Source: Turbatrix aceti (taxonomy: Eukaryota; Nematoda; Chromadorea; Rhabditida; Panagrolaimidae). Taken from it: a stretch of DNA of 64,000 nucleotides. Position 1 is the first letter of the stretch, and every line of letters starts with the position of its first letter. The notes below the pieces were generated by a model. It had not been told where the DNA came from and searched no databases. It was given only the letters and a program-made list of their open reading frames with translations. The position numbers and the translations under genes are program-made. The stretch lies in the NCBI GenBank assembly GCA_963969345.1, contig OZ017766.1, positions 5,828,001 through 5,892,000 on the forward strand, read 5' to 3'. This document shows, in pieces, positions 10,751 through 20,419 of the stretch.

Positions 10751-12914
10751 ATGTCGTTACCCAGCGACCAAGATTCGGATTATTATGAATGGACGGAAAT
10801 GTCGTTGAGGAGTCGCGGCCAGGGCCGTGGTCGTGGTCGTGGTGGTATCGATTGCGGGAGAGGGCGCGGGGGATATGATCCTTCTTTGGCGCGTGGCAGG
10901 GGACGTGGACGTGGCGGATATCGTGGATTTGACGCTGATTACGGTGGTGGCAGAGGAGGACGCGGCGGCACGTGGCATGCTCGGCCGGAAGCCGCGGTTG
11001 ACGGAGACGACTCTTTTGACGTAAGTGAACTGTTTTTTATAAAAAAAAATTTTTACGTTGAAAATAATTTTTTTTAGACGTCAGAGACCGGATACAGAGG
11101 ACGCTCCCGTGGAGGCGGCAGGGCCTACCGAGGTGGAGGCACGTATCGGAGCAACAACTCTCTTCCTGGGCCATCGACGGATTGGGATGAGTCGAATTCC
11201 CGCTTTGACGATGAGGATGATCGTTCGGTATTTTTTTTTCTTTTTTCAGCCCTAAAAATGTTATTTTCTGTTTTTCGGATCGTATATCAATTTTTTTGAA
11301 CTTGATAGTCAATTTTTGTCCCTTTCATATTTTTTTTAGGCTTCATCACACACTTTGTCATTCCGATCTCGTGGACGAGGCCGTGGCACGTATTCGCGTT
11401 TCGCCGACGATGATGACCGTTCGGTACGTTTTTTTTGCACTATTTAGGCCTAAAAATGTGTTTTTTTTGTTTTTGGGCCTAATTTTCTGTTTTCGTTGAT
11501 TTTTTGTTTATTTTATGCCTTTTTAGGACAATTTTGCACCCAGAGGTCGGGGGCGTGGTCGTGGCACCTTTTTTTCCCATTCTTTGAACGAACACTATGA
11601 ACAACGAGGACGTGGTCGTGGAGGGCGGATTGCTTACCGAGGCTTCGTATCGGCACGCGGTGATGCAGGTAGCAGATACGATTATGGTCGAGACAGTTCT
11701 TCATCCAATAATTCGTCTCAAAATCAGAAAAATGTCGGGCAGGTATGATTTTTAGCTCTAAAAAATAGAAATATAAAATTTTGTGGAGTTTTTTTTTATT
11801 TTTTATCGTTATTTGTATTTTATCATTTGTTATACGTAATTTACGATCGGGCTAATTTTTAGGCACATTCCACCTCGATTTTTAACATGGCACGAATGCG
11901 AACCGATGGCAAGCACTACGACGTCGTCTTTGTTGTTCCGAAACCGTCATCGACTAATCAAGTGGCATCAGACGGCTTTGTGCTTCCTTTTACGTCTTCC
12001 GGCTGTCAAGATGCATTTCTTTCTGACGAGTTGGAGCTGGAGCCTGGAAAGGTGGTGAGTATTTTTTTAAATGTGTTTTTTAACTTTTTATGCTATTTTG
12101 AAAAATTTTGGAATTTATATTTTCATTTTTGCTATTTTTGGATTTTTTAGGCCATCAAAGCCCACAAATTGATCCTCGCACACGCGTCTTCGTACTTCAA
12201 TGGCATGTTTTACGGAGGCATCCAAACTGAAGGCAGGGTCGTCGACGGAATGACGGTCGTCAACATCAACGACGTCGAAAGCGATGTTTTGAACTACATG
12301 TTGGATGTCATTTACGATGTTCCAATCCCCGATTCGACAGTTATTTTGGCTTCCAAGTTCGAAAAAGTGCTTTTTGTTGGTGGGTTTCTTATTTTTACAC
12401 TGGTTTTTATTCTTTGTTTTGTTTTTTTGTTACAGCCACAAGATTTGACATCCATGACCTTCGCAAGCCCTGCGTCAAATACCTGATGGAAAATTTATCA
12501 CCTGAACACGCAGTTGCACGTCTGCCAATTGCCGAGAAATACCATTTGTCCCAGTACAAAACTGCCATTCTGAAGTTGATATTGGAGGACATGAATACGG
12601 CTCTTCGACCGGAATGTGAGTTTTTTGATGGGACTGTTTAAAAATTTTTGAATCAAAATTTTTGGTTTTTAGGTTTCTCTCAAATCAGCGCTGCTACGTG
12701 GCGTATCATTCTGTCGTGCGAACGAACACAAAAGCTCAATTTGAACAACGGCAACAAGCTCTACAACATTCTGACTGAATGGGCTGCGAATCAGGTTCAG
12801 TCTTCCGGAATGCCATTCACGACGCGAACGGTAGAGTCGGTTATGGCTCATTTTGCCAACATTTTCCCTCGTCACATTGTTGATGCTGAATCCTATGCGA
12901 TTTTTTGGTCTTAA
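10751..12914 (+). CDS. RGG-rich protein fused to BTB-BACK domain
   Basis: Eight exons (10751-11020, 11078-11227, 11340-11423, 11527-11742, 11863-12054, 12151-12379, 12436-12615, 12673-12914) give 520 residues. Residues 1-240 are RGG/RGRGRGG repeats mixed with acidic Asp runs, typical of RNA-binding disordered tails. Residues about 240-390 form a BTB/POZ fold: FNMARMRTDGKHYDVVF, then AHKLILAHASSYFNGMF, then the VLNYMLDVIYD helix. A BACK-like helical region follows (CVKYLMENLSPEHAV, AAWRII-type helices) to the end. BTB-BACK proteins usually serve as Cullin-3 adaptors or oligomerisation modules; no Kelch or MATH domain follows here. An N-terminal RGG domain on a BTB-BACK protein is unusual. The four RGG exons are each small and nearly in register, suggesting exon duplication. 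Confidence 0.8.
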
Positions 12915-13287
12915 TTTGTTGTTGTTGTTTTTTTAAAGTGGAAAAGTTGATTTTTTGTTTGTTTTTTTTTTTGAAAAAAAACACTGATTTTTGTTTGTTT
13001 TTTTGAAAAAAAAGTTGATTTTTTCGACATAAAAAATTGTTTTTTTGCATTTTTTGAAAAATTCACAGAAAGAATCCAAAAATACGCAGACAAAAAAGAT
13101 TATTTTTTACAAAATTTTTCGGCGCATTTTTGACAGAACTCAAATTTTTTTAATTCCAGTTTTTTGACTCGACTCTATTTCACCAAATTTGAACGCTCGG
13201 ACGACATTTTTTGGATTTATTGTACAATAAAATTAAATATATTTGATACGCCTTCAAAAAAAACGTCGGAAAAGTGGCAGAGCACAA
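12915..13287. other. Convergent intergenic spacer
   Basis: T/A homopolymer-rich 3' flanks. The segment 13168-13240 (GACTCG...TTTGAACGCTCGGACGACA) resembles 15385-15470 beyond Gly-rich gene 4, so the duplication of genes 3 and 4 includes their 3' flanks. Confidence 0.45.
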
Positions 13288-13962
13288 TTAACGGCCTGCT
13301 CGAACTAGATCTTGACCGATGCGAAGCAGGCCTTGTACGACGTTTGCACCAATGTTGTTTCCACCTTTTTGACCACCGGGTCCTTGATTTCCGCCGCCGT
13401 TTTGGCCACCACCACCACGATTTCCATTTTGACCACCGGAATTTCCATTTTGATTACCTGGTTTACCACCACCTTGATTTCCGCCGGGGCCACCACCTTG
13501 ATTTCCACCGGAGTTTCCACGTTGGTTGTTTCCACCGTTTTGACCACCACCTTGATTTCCACCTGGGCCACCTGAGTTTCCGTTTTGACCGCCGGGTCCA
13601 CCGCGATTACCACCTGGGCCACCGAAATTTCCGTTTTGACCACCCGGACCTCCGAAATTTCCATTTTGACCACCCGGACCACCGCGATTACCACCCGGAC
13701 CACCGAAATTTCCGTTTTGACCACCCGGACCACCGCGATTACCACCTGGACCACCGAAATTTCCATTTTGACCACCTGGACCACCAAAGTTGCCATTTTG
13801 ACCACCTGGACCCCAACGATTTCCCCCTGGACCACCAAAGTTTCCAGGACCACCATTAAAGTTTCCAGGACCGCCGCCAAAACCTCCAGGCCCGTTGTTC
13901 CACTGAGCGACAACGGCGCAGACGAGAGCGGCAATAGTACAAAACAGAATAACCTTTTTCAT
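13288..13962 (-). CDS. Secreted Gly/Asn-rich QW peptide, gene 3
   Basis: Single exon, 224 residues, the longest paralogue. The signal peptide is MKKVILFCTIAALVCAVVA and the mature start is QWNNGPGGFGGGPGN. The body is built from GGPGGQNGNF and GGPGGNR(G/W) decapeptide-like repeats and then NQGGG runs. The C-terminus leaves the repeat for a short amphipathic segment (VVQGLLRIGQDLVRAGR) and ends Gly-Arg. The same type of tail ends gene 4, so genes 3 and 4 form a subfamily. Promoter and distal upstream sequence are also nearly the same as in gene 4, indicating a recent duplication. The terminal GR could permit amidation after Arg removal; this is inference. Confidence 0.75.
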   Translation of the reverse strand: MKKVILFCTIAALVCAVVAQWNNGPGGFGGGPGNFNGGPGNFGGPGGNRWGPGGQNGNFGGPGGQNGNFGGPGGNRGGPGGQNGNFGGPGGNRGGPGGQNGNFGGPGGQNGNFGGPGGNRGGPGGQNGNSGGPGGNQGGGQNGGNNQRGNSGGNQGGGPGGNQGGGKPGNQNGNSGGQNGNRGGGGQNGGGNQGPGGQKGGNNIGANVVQGLLRIGQDLVRAGR

Positions 13963-13995
13963 TTTTTAGACAAACGCGTGTCTACGTGTACGTAC

Positions 13996-14025
13996 CAAAA
14001 TGCAAGGTGTACTTCTTTATATACC
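13996..14025 (-). promoter_or_regulatory. Core promoter module of Gly-rich gene 3
   Basis: GGTATATAAAGAAGT is followed by CTTGCATTTTGG on the minus strand. The upstream ~200 bp is nearly the same as upstream of gene 4. Confidence 0.7.
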
Positions 14026-14344
14026 TTTTGTCTTCCAAATTGAACCCATCACGATGTCTGCTATCAATCAAACTCGTTTCCATTGTATCTGTTGTCTTGT
14101 CAGACTATTTAGTAACATGGCGAACAACGATGTATCATACATACAAACATGCGAATCAATGATTCAAGAGAAACTCGCCAATTACTTCCTGATAGAATTT
14201 GACCCGCATGATAGGGAATGAATTATAAATATAGGTTGTTACATAAAAGGGGTCCCCTTTTCATTAAATTTTTGGCAAAATTTGTTGAAAGCTAATGAAA
14301 CTCAAATTATGTTATTAGTCATTTTGCATACCCCAAATAAAAAA

Positions 14345-15035
14345 AACCAGAGTTGTTCGATGCTCACTAAATTGCTCCTGCTCACTGCTCGGTCCTGCTC
14401 AGCTCACGAGCGCGAGCGGAGCGAGCGCGAAAAATTGTAGTGCTCAAAGAGCGCGAGCAGAGCGAGCGCGAGAAATTTTTAAAACGAGCACTGCTCACCA
14501 GAGATAACAAATCAGATCATTTGCCTATGATCTGATCTGGATTATCTGCGATCTGATCTGATATACCAGTGATCTGATCTGGATTATCTGCAATCTGATC
14601 TGATATACCAGTGATCTGATCTGGATTATCTGTGATCTGACCTGATTTGATCTGATCTATGAGCTGATCTGATCCGAAAAGTGATCTGAGCTGCCATCTC
14701 TGCTGCTCACTATAAATTTAGTGCTACAAATACTAAAATATTGATAGTTTCGATCAAAAACACGATGTTGGGGGTATCTCCAAGCAATATGCGGTCTTTC
14801 TTTTTGCGAGGGACTGAATTTGTGACTCAAAATTCACTTTTCTTGTGTGAGCCATTTTCGCTCATTGCTCGCTCCTGCTCGACTCACGAGCGTGAGCAGA
14901 GCAAGAGCAGAGGATCTGAGAATAAAAGAGCGCGAGCGGAACGCGCGAAAATTTTAGGAACTCAAAGAGCATGAGCAGAGCGAGCACGGAAAATTGAATT
15001 GCTCAAAGAGCGCGAGCAGAGCGAGCGCTGAAAAT
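14345..15035. repeat. GCTC-rich direct repeats flanking GATCTGATCTGG tandem repeat
   Basis: Two ~130-170-bp copies rich in CTGCTC and GAGCGCGAGC (14345-14500 and 14855-15035) lie in the same orientation. Between them (14512-14698) are about four units of a ~41-bp repeat built on GATCTGATCTGGATTATCTG. No coding sequence is seen. The rest of 14026-15509 is the upstream region of gene 3 and the 3' flank of gene 4. Confidence 0.7.
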
Positions 15036-15167
15036 TGTCGGATTGAACTGGGCGTACTACAACTTTCCTAACCTATTCCCAATTTTTCTTGAAACAAGAT
15101 AGAACAAATTATCAAAAAACCCAAAAGTGGAACACGTTTTATGCAACAATTGAGCGGCAATAGTACA

Positions 15168-15215
15168 TTTGACGGGACGAAAACATGTTCGAGGTCATGT
15201 TTTCGTCCCGTCAAA
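15168..15215. repeat. Perfect 20-bp inverted repeat with 8-nt loop
   Basis: TTTGACGGGACGAAAACATG, then TTCGAGGT, then the exact reverse complement. No extension of pairing was seen outside. Confidence 0.9.
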
Positions 15216-15509
15216 TCTTTGCAAAGTTTCCAAAGTTTTCAAGGTCACCGAAATCAACGAAAACTTTCGCAGACGCCCTCAAAACCGAAGCGACTTAGAA
15301 GTCGCGAAGTCGAGGATCGTGTATCTCAATTTGTTGTTCAATTTTTGACTGCACGCAAAACTGTTCAAATCGAGCATCTTGACTCGATTTAGTCAAATTC
15401 GAACGCTCGAACGACAACTATGTATTTTTCACAACATTTTATTCTACAAAAAATTAAATATATTGGATCGGGAAAAAAAAGAACATTGAAAAAGTGAGGG
15501 CAGCAGTGC

Positions 15510-16055
15510 TCAGCGGCCTCCTCGAAGAAGGTCTTCACCGAGCATAAGCAGATCTTGTCCGAGGTTTCCACGTCCGCCTTGACCGCCGAAGCCGCCGCCT
15601 TGACCGCCGAAGCCACCGCCTTGACCGCCAGAGCCTCCACGTTGATTTCCGCCGCCTTGACCACCGTTTTGACCACCGAAGCCGCCGTTTTGACCGCCGC
15701 GATTTCCGCCTTGCCCACCGGGTCCACCACCTTGACCACCGGGTCCACCACCTTGACCACCAAAGTTTCCATTTTGACCACCTTGACCACCGCGATTTCC
15801 GCCTTGGCCTCCAAAGTTGTTTCCGCCCTGACCACCGCCAAAGTTTTCGTTTTGACCGCCGAAGCCTCCGCGTTCGCCGCCGAAACCACCGCGTTCGCCG
15901 CCGAAACCACCGCGTTCACCGCCAAAACCACCGCGTTCACCGCCGAAGCCTCCGCGTCCACCACCTTCGCCGAAGCCTCCAGGCCCTTCGTTCCACTGAG
16001 CGGCAACGGCGCAGACGAGAGCGGCAACAGTACACAACAGAATAACCTTCTTCAT
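15510..16055 (-). CDS. Secreted Gly-rich QW peptide, gene 4
   Basis: Single exon, 181 residues. The signal peptide is MKKVILLCTVAALVCAVAA and the mature start is QWNEGPGGFGEGGG. It is followed by five GGFGGER units, then GGQ(N/G)GNF and GGQGGG runs. The tail GNLGQDLLMLGEDLLRGGR matches the amphipathic Gly-Arg tail of gene 3. The promoter module at 16099-16128 and a distal block (16249-16300) are shared with the other members. The closeness to gene 3 in coding and flanking sequence points to tandem duplication. Function: secreted; defence or cuticle role inferred from the family style. Confidence 0.75.
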   Translation of the reverse strand: MKKVILLCTVAALVCAVAAQWNEGPGGFGEGGGRGGFGGERGGFGGERGGFGGERGGFGGERGGFGGQNENFGGGQGGNNFGGQGGNRGGQGGQNGNFGGQGGGPGGQGGGPGGQGGNRGGQNGGFGGQNGGQGGGNQRGGSGGQGGGFGGQGGGFGGQGGRGNLGQDLLMLGEDLLRGGR

Positions 16056-16098
16056 TTTTAGACAGACGCGGTTATGTACGTAAATATTTATACGTTAC

Positions 16099-16128
16099 CA
16101 AAACGCAAGGTATTCTTCTTTATATACC
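16099..16128 (-). promoter_or_regulatory. Core promoter module of Gly-rich gene 4
   Basis: GGTATATAAAGAAGAATACC is followed directly by TTGCGTTTTGG on the minus strand, 44 nt before the ATG. A TGATAAC motif (GATA-type) lies upstream near 16295. Confidence 0.7.
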
Positions 16129-16466
16129 TTTTTTTTGTCTTCCAAATGGAACCCATCACGGTGTCAGGTATCAATCAAACCCGTTTCTTTTGTGTTTGTT
16201 GTCAGAGTGGTAACATGTCAGAGCAGTCAAATCTATGAGAATCGATGATTCAAGAGAAACTCGCCGATTATGTTTAGTATAGTATTTCCTGTTATCACTT
16301 GAGACCCTTCCATGTAAATACAAAATACATTTACGTTAACATTTATAAATAATTAAACCGACAGAAAAAAATGACTTACAGGCGAGCGACAAACGAAACC
16401 AAAGGAGAGAAAAACGCGTATAAAAGTAACCAAGTCGGACGAATCGCCCAAAAATCATTCATTAAT
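16129..16466. other. Spacer between Gly-rich gene 4 promoter and TTLL12 3' end
   Basis: The left part is the conserved upstream region of Gly-rich gene 4 (GATTCAAGAGAAACTCGCCG shared with gene 3). The right part is the TTLL12 3' UTR. No gene seen. Confidence 0.5.
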
Positions 16467-19400
16467 TCATAGGAAAATAATTTTGTCGCCAGCAAGATCG
16501 TCGCCGAGGAAGAGTGTCTTGAAGACGTCGTCCGCGAATGATTCGTAGTAATCACAAGCACGCTTGCAGTCTGGCAGGAAGTTGCCCTCGATGAATTTGG
16601 CGGTGATGTCACGCTTCGACTTGGATTTGCCGTCGGGTTGTTTCTCGTCGGCACCGTTGCCGTCGCCAACCCATTCAAGCATGATATCGAGGCCGTACAT
16701 CGCTCGTGACTGATTGTTCTGAGCGATGGCCCGGGGCGGATCGAGTGTCGTAACAGCCTCAAACGCGGCCTTGATCGTACCAAAGATCTTGCGCTCAACT
16801 TTTTCCCATGAAACGCCGTGAAGCTTTGTGAACTGATCAATGAACTCTTCACACTTCATTTGAAGGATTTTCTCCGGATTTGTGTAATTGTGAACTGAGA
16901 AGTGGGTTTCCGTGTCATCGAGAGTTTCAAGGTTGAAATCACTGAAAGAAACATTTCTACAAGGCGAAAAATAAAAAAAGCACTTACTTGATGCCAAAAC
17001 GGATCCAGAAATTACGATAAACTGCCAGTTTCAGGGGTCGAACAGATTTGAGGAAAACAATGTATCGAAGGTCAAATTTGACGAGATTTCCATTGTCCGC
17101 GCGTCGGAAGAGGACGGGATCGTGGATGTACTTGGCGGCAATTTTTGGACCGCTTTCGGCGAGACGAACGATCATGGCAACGTCATCGGTGACGGCCATG
17201 TCCAGGCTGCGGGCTAGATTCCATGGCTTGACGATCCACGTGTTGTCCAGGCCCCTGAAATGACAAAAAAATGATTTCGATTAAGAAAATTCAGTTTGAA
17301 AAAGCCAAAATGGAAAAAAAAACAAAAAGTAGGCCTAAAAACTAAAAAAACGATAATAAAAATTTATCGTAACAAAAGTAACATGCTTTGAGTATAGAAA
17401 TGTAACACATAAAATCAAAATTCACCGTAATCAAGTAACAAGTCAGTTACGAAAAGATAACAAAAAGTAGGCCGAAAAACAAAAATAACAAAAAGTGATC
17501 GTAACAAAAGTAACATCCTTCGATCGAATACATAGAAACGTAATACATAACGTCATAACATACCGTAATCAAAGTAACAAGAACGTTACGCTAAATTTGA
17601 CATTTTCGGTTTCAATTACGATAAATTCTTCATTTTTTGCCCTTTTTTCTCCCTTTTTGCCCCCAAAATCAACTCACTTGTTAGCCCTTCTCTGGAAATA
17701 CGACACGAACTGCGGAAGCTCGATATTCAAGTTGTACGTTAGCGGGAACCACGTCGGCTTCGACTCCAGCGTCTCCTCATCAACGATCGATCCATGATCG
17801 CCGCTGGCACCGGCCACAGTCGCAGCCTGGACCGTCGACGCAAACAGGTCCTTGACCGTCAGTGTCGCTTCCAGCGGGAATTGATTGACCAGCGCAGTCG
17901 GGTTATCCGCGACGAGCGATGCGTAATTGTTGAAGTGCTTTCTCATCCAGATTACGTCCGCATCCTTCAAATCCTTCACGAGCTCGTACTTGACTTCTTT
18001 GAGATTCTCGATGAGCTGCGTGTCATCCGCGAAGATTTTGAGAACCCTTCCATCGCCAAAATCCTTGCTTTCGGGTTGAACGACGGAAACGTGGTCGGGA
18101 AGACGATGAGAAGTATAGTAATCCAGGGATTTGGTCGTTGGTTGACAGTCTTGAGCGGAAAAATCTCCGCCGAGATAGGGAAGAAGACAGACGGGTTTCC
18201 AGTCGGGATGATCCTGGAGAAGGGTGTGGTCGACAAAGTTTCGTGTCAGGACATCCCCGGTTTGGATGTCCCTGATCGGATAGAGCAGGCTATAGGCCGC
18301 GCGATCAAAAGCGTAGAAAAACGGAATCATTTTGACGTTCGGATTTTCGCCGTGATGAATGCGGAGACCAAATTCATCCGCAATGTACCAAACGGGAATG
18401 CTCGGTTCGCTGTCGCTGCGCTGGATGGTATACGTCTGCGCGACCTTCCAGATGAGTTTGAGAAGCCGGTTGATCTCGGCTTCTTCCTTCTGGGTGATGT
18501 CCACGTCGATCACGTCATCGTCAGCAGCTCCGGCACCGGCTCCGGCCTCGGCAGCTTGTTCGGCAGGGGGAGGCTGAGGGTGGTTCTCAGCGGCCTTTGC
18601 GAGTTCGTTGTAGGAATCTGAAAAAGAAAATAATCTTTTCGGGACCTCAGGGAAAATTTTGTAAATTTATTAGGGAATTTTGCCTTTTTTTCGATTTTTG
18701 GCACTTTGTAGCTAAAAAATTAGGGCATTTTCAAATCCAGGGTACAAATTGATCGGCGTAATTTTTGATGGAGAATTTGAGAAAAATATAAAAATATAGG
18801 GTTGTCACCTTGAAAAATGCCGAAATTTTTTCCGAAACAACGGAAACTTTTGTTTTTCGGCATTTTTCAACGTAATAACCCTATATTTTCATATTTTCCC
18901 CGGATTCTCCATCAAATATCACGTCGATAAACTTGTACCCTGTCTTTGGAAATGCCGTAATTTTTTAGTTAAAAAGCGCCAAAAATCGTCAAAAATGACA
19001 ACCGACAACCGTAACTCTGCCCGAACTCATCAAGCAGTACAAAAAATTTCCAAAAATCTTTTCTGACACACTCGCCGCCAAATCCAACGCCTACCTGTAT
19101 GACGAACGTCACCCGACTCGCTGCCAACGTAGTCCGAGCAGCTGTTGTTGTCCTCGTTTCCCTCGATGTCAAAGAATTCAATGAGACGTCGTCGAAGCTG
19201 CGGATAGGCCTCCAGTGCCTCCCGGATTTGATTTGGACGGAAGGTGAACGCGTGATCGACCAAGAAAACGCTAAAAATCCAATTTCATATAAGATCAACA
19301 CTTTACCCCAAAAAACATCGCTTACTGGTTGTCATTATTCACCGAAATCGCCGCGGTGGCGAAAACGTCAGATGCCGAGATTTCGTCCTCTTCGTTACGC

Positions 19401-19582
19401 TCGATGACGACTTCGAAGAATTCTCCGGCGTCGAAGGTCTGATCGCGGAGCTTGGCGTAGATCGTCGGCCAAAAGTGTTGCGGGACCCGTGAAGCCAGGA
19501 GCTGGGATTCGTGGATCGTCACAAAATCGTCGTAGGAGTGGGAATTCTGATTCTTTCCTTCGTTTGACGAAGAAGACGCCAT
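16467..19582 (-). CDS. TTLL12: TTLL12, SET/TTL-like protein
   Basis: Five exons (19582-19326, 19270-19095, 18617-17678, 17254-16988, 16941-16467) give 704 residues (human about 644). The order matches TTLL12: an N-terminal region with [14 protein letters not shown] and [10 protein letters not shown]; a linker; [34 protein letters not shown]; then the TTL-like domain with [68 protein letters not shown] and [18 protein letters not shown]12 is the divergent member of the tubulin-tyrosine-ligase-like family, combining SET-like and TTL-like folds and generally regarded as lacking classical TTL activity. The start ATG at 19580-19582 was chosen; the frame extends upstream without another ATG. An acidic/Ala-Gly linker (residues about 150-170) accounts for part of the extra length. 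A MITE sits in its second intron. Confidence 0.92.
17290..17600. repeat. GTAACAAAAGTAAC-type dispersed repeat in TTLL12 intron
   Basis: Two loose units carry AACAAAAAGTAGGCC followed by ATCGTAACAAAAGTAACAT. The same motif class fills the P450 intron at 34012-34215 and the C3orf33 intron at 35535-35870. Confidence 0.6.
18694..18990. mobile_element. Palindromic MITE-like element, copy A (TTLL12 intron)
   Basis: The left arm (GGCACTTTGTAGCTAAAAAA, GGGCATTTTCAAATCCAGGG, AAAATATAAAAATATAGGG) is mirrored by the right arm (CCCTATATTTTCATATTTT, CTTTGGAAATGCCGTAATTT, AAAGCGCCAAAAATCG). The element is ~300 bp, has no ORF and would fold end to end. Confidence 0.8.
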
Positions 19583-20419
19583 TTTTGACGAAAATTGCGT
19601 CAAAGGTACCTAAAAAATCAATTTCTCTATTTTTCAGGGTAAAAGCGAATAAAATATTCACGGGCGTAGCGGAGCGTCAAACAAAGAAAAACAGAGAATC
19701 GCACTTGGATTACAACGGGAAAAAAGGGCAACAAAAGAGTCGAGTCAACAAAAAAATGTGTTCTCTTCGCGCAGTTGGCGAAATGTGACACACTGGGCGT
19801 ATAAAAACGCAGAAACGACCACAAAAACGGTTTCAGAAAGCCCGAAACCGATCAAACTGACGTTTACGCGAAAATTGCAACAATCAAACATTTTCGATAA
19901 AAAAACGCCGTGTACGCATATTTTAACGCCAAATGGCGACCACAACGTCCTTTAAAAGTAATCCTAGAATTTTCTAGAAAACTCGTACCCAACCTCAAAT
20001 TTTCTGGAAATTTCTTTTGACCGCAGTTTCCTAGTTTTTGTTATAAAATACGGACAGACTTTTTGTGGGGATTAGACAAACTCAAGAAACGTTTCTAAAA
20101 CCCAAAAACTAAAAAACAATAAAATTGCAACACTCTTCCAAAATTTTCTAGAAAACTTGTGTTTCCACATTTTTTTCTAGAATTTTCTTTCGATCACGGT
20201 TTCCAAGTTTTTTTCTAAACTCAAAAATTTGTAGGTCAGAAAACTAAAAAAAATCCAAATTACAGAAATTGAAGGTGCATTGCAAACCTCGAAAAAAATT
20301 CAATCCACTTCAACAACAACAATTTTTTTTTCAAAATTATTTTAACTGGATTACAAATTCCATAAACAGTCAACAAATAACAAAATGCCAAAAAGGCGCA
20401 ATCCCCAATTCAGTGCTCT
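19583..20419. other. TTLL12 upstream region / RSL1D1 3' flank
   Basis: No gene was seen. It contains the HSE-like cluster (19965-20187) and a duplicated ~80-bp segment: AATTTTCTAGAAAACT...GTTTCC occurs at 19965-20050 and again at 20140-20205. Confidence 0.5.
19965..20187. promoter_or_regulatory. Cluster of heat-shock-element-like sites
   Basis: Three perfect three-unit alternating GAA/TTC arrays occur: 19967-19979 (GAAttTTCtaGAA), 20002-20014 (TTCtgGAAatTTC) and 20175-20187 (TTCtaGAAttTTC). A two-unit TTCtaGAA lies at 20146-20153. They lie 0.4-0.6 kb upstream of the TTLL12 start. Function is inferred from the motif only. Confidence 0.5.

Noticed and set aside
13164..14043. Plus-strand frames rich in His/Asp/Phe and in Thr opposite Gly-rich gene 3
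   Set aside because: Antisense readings of the repeated Gly/Asn codons; the minus-strand signal peptide and TATA module identify the real gene.
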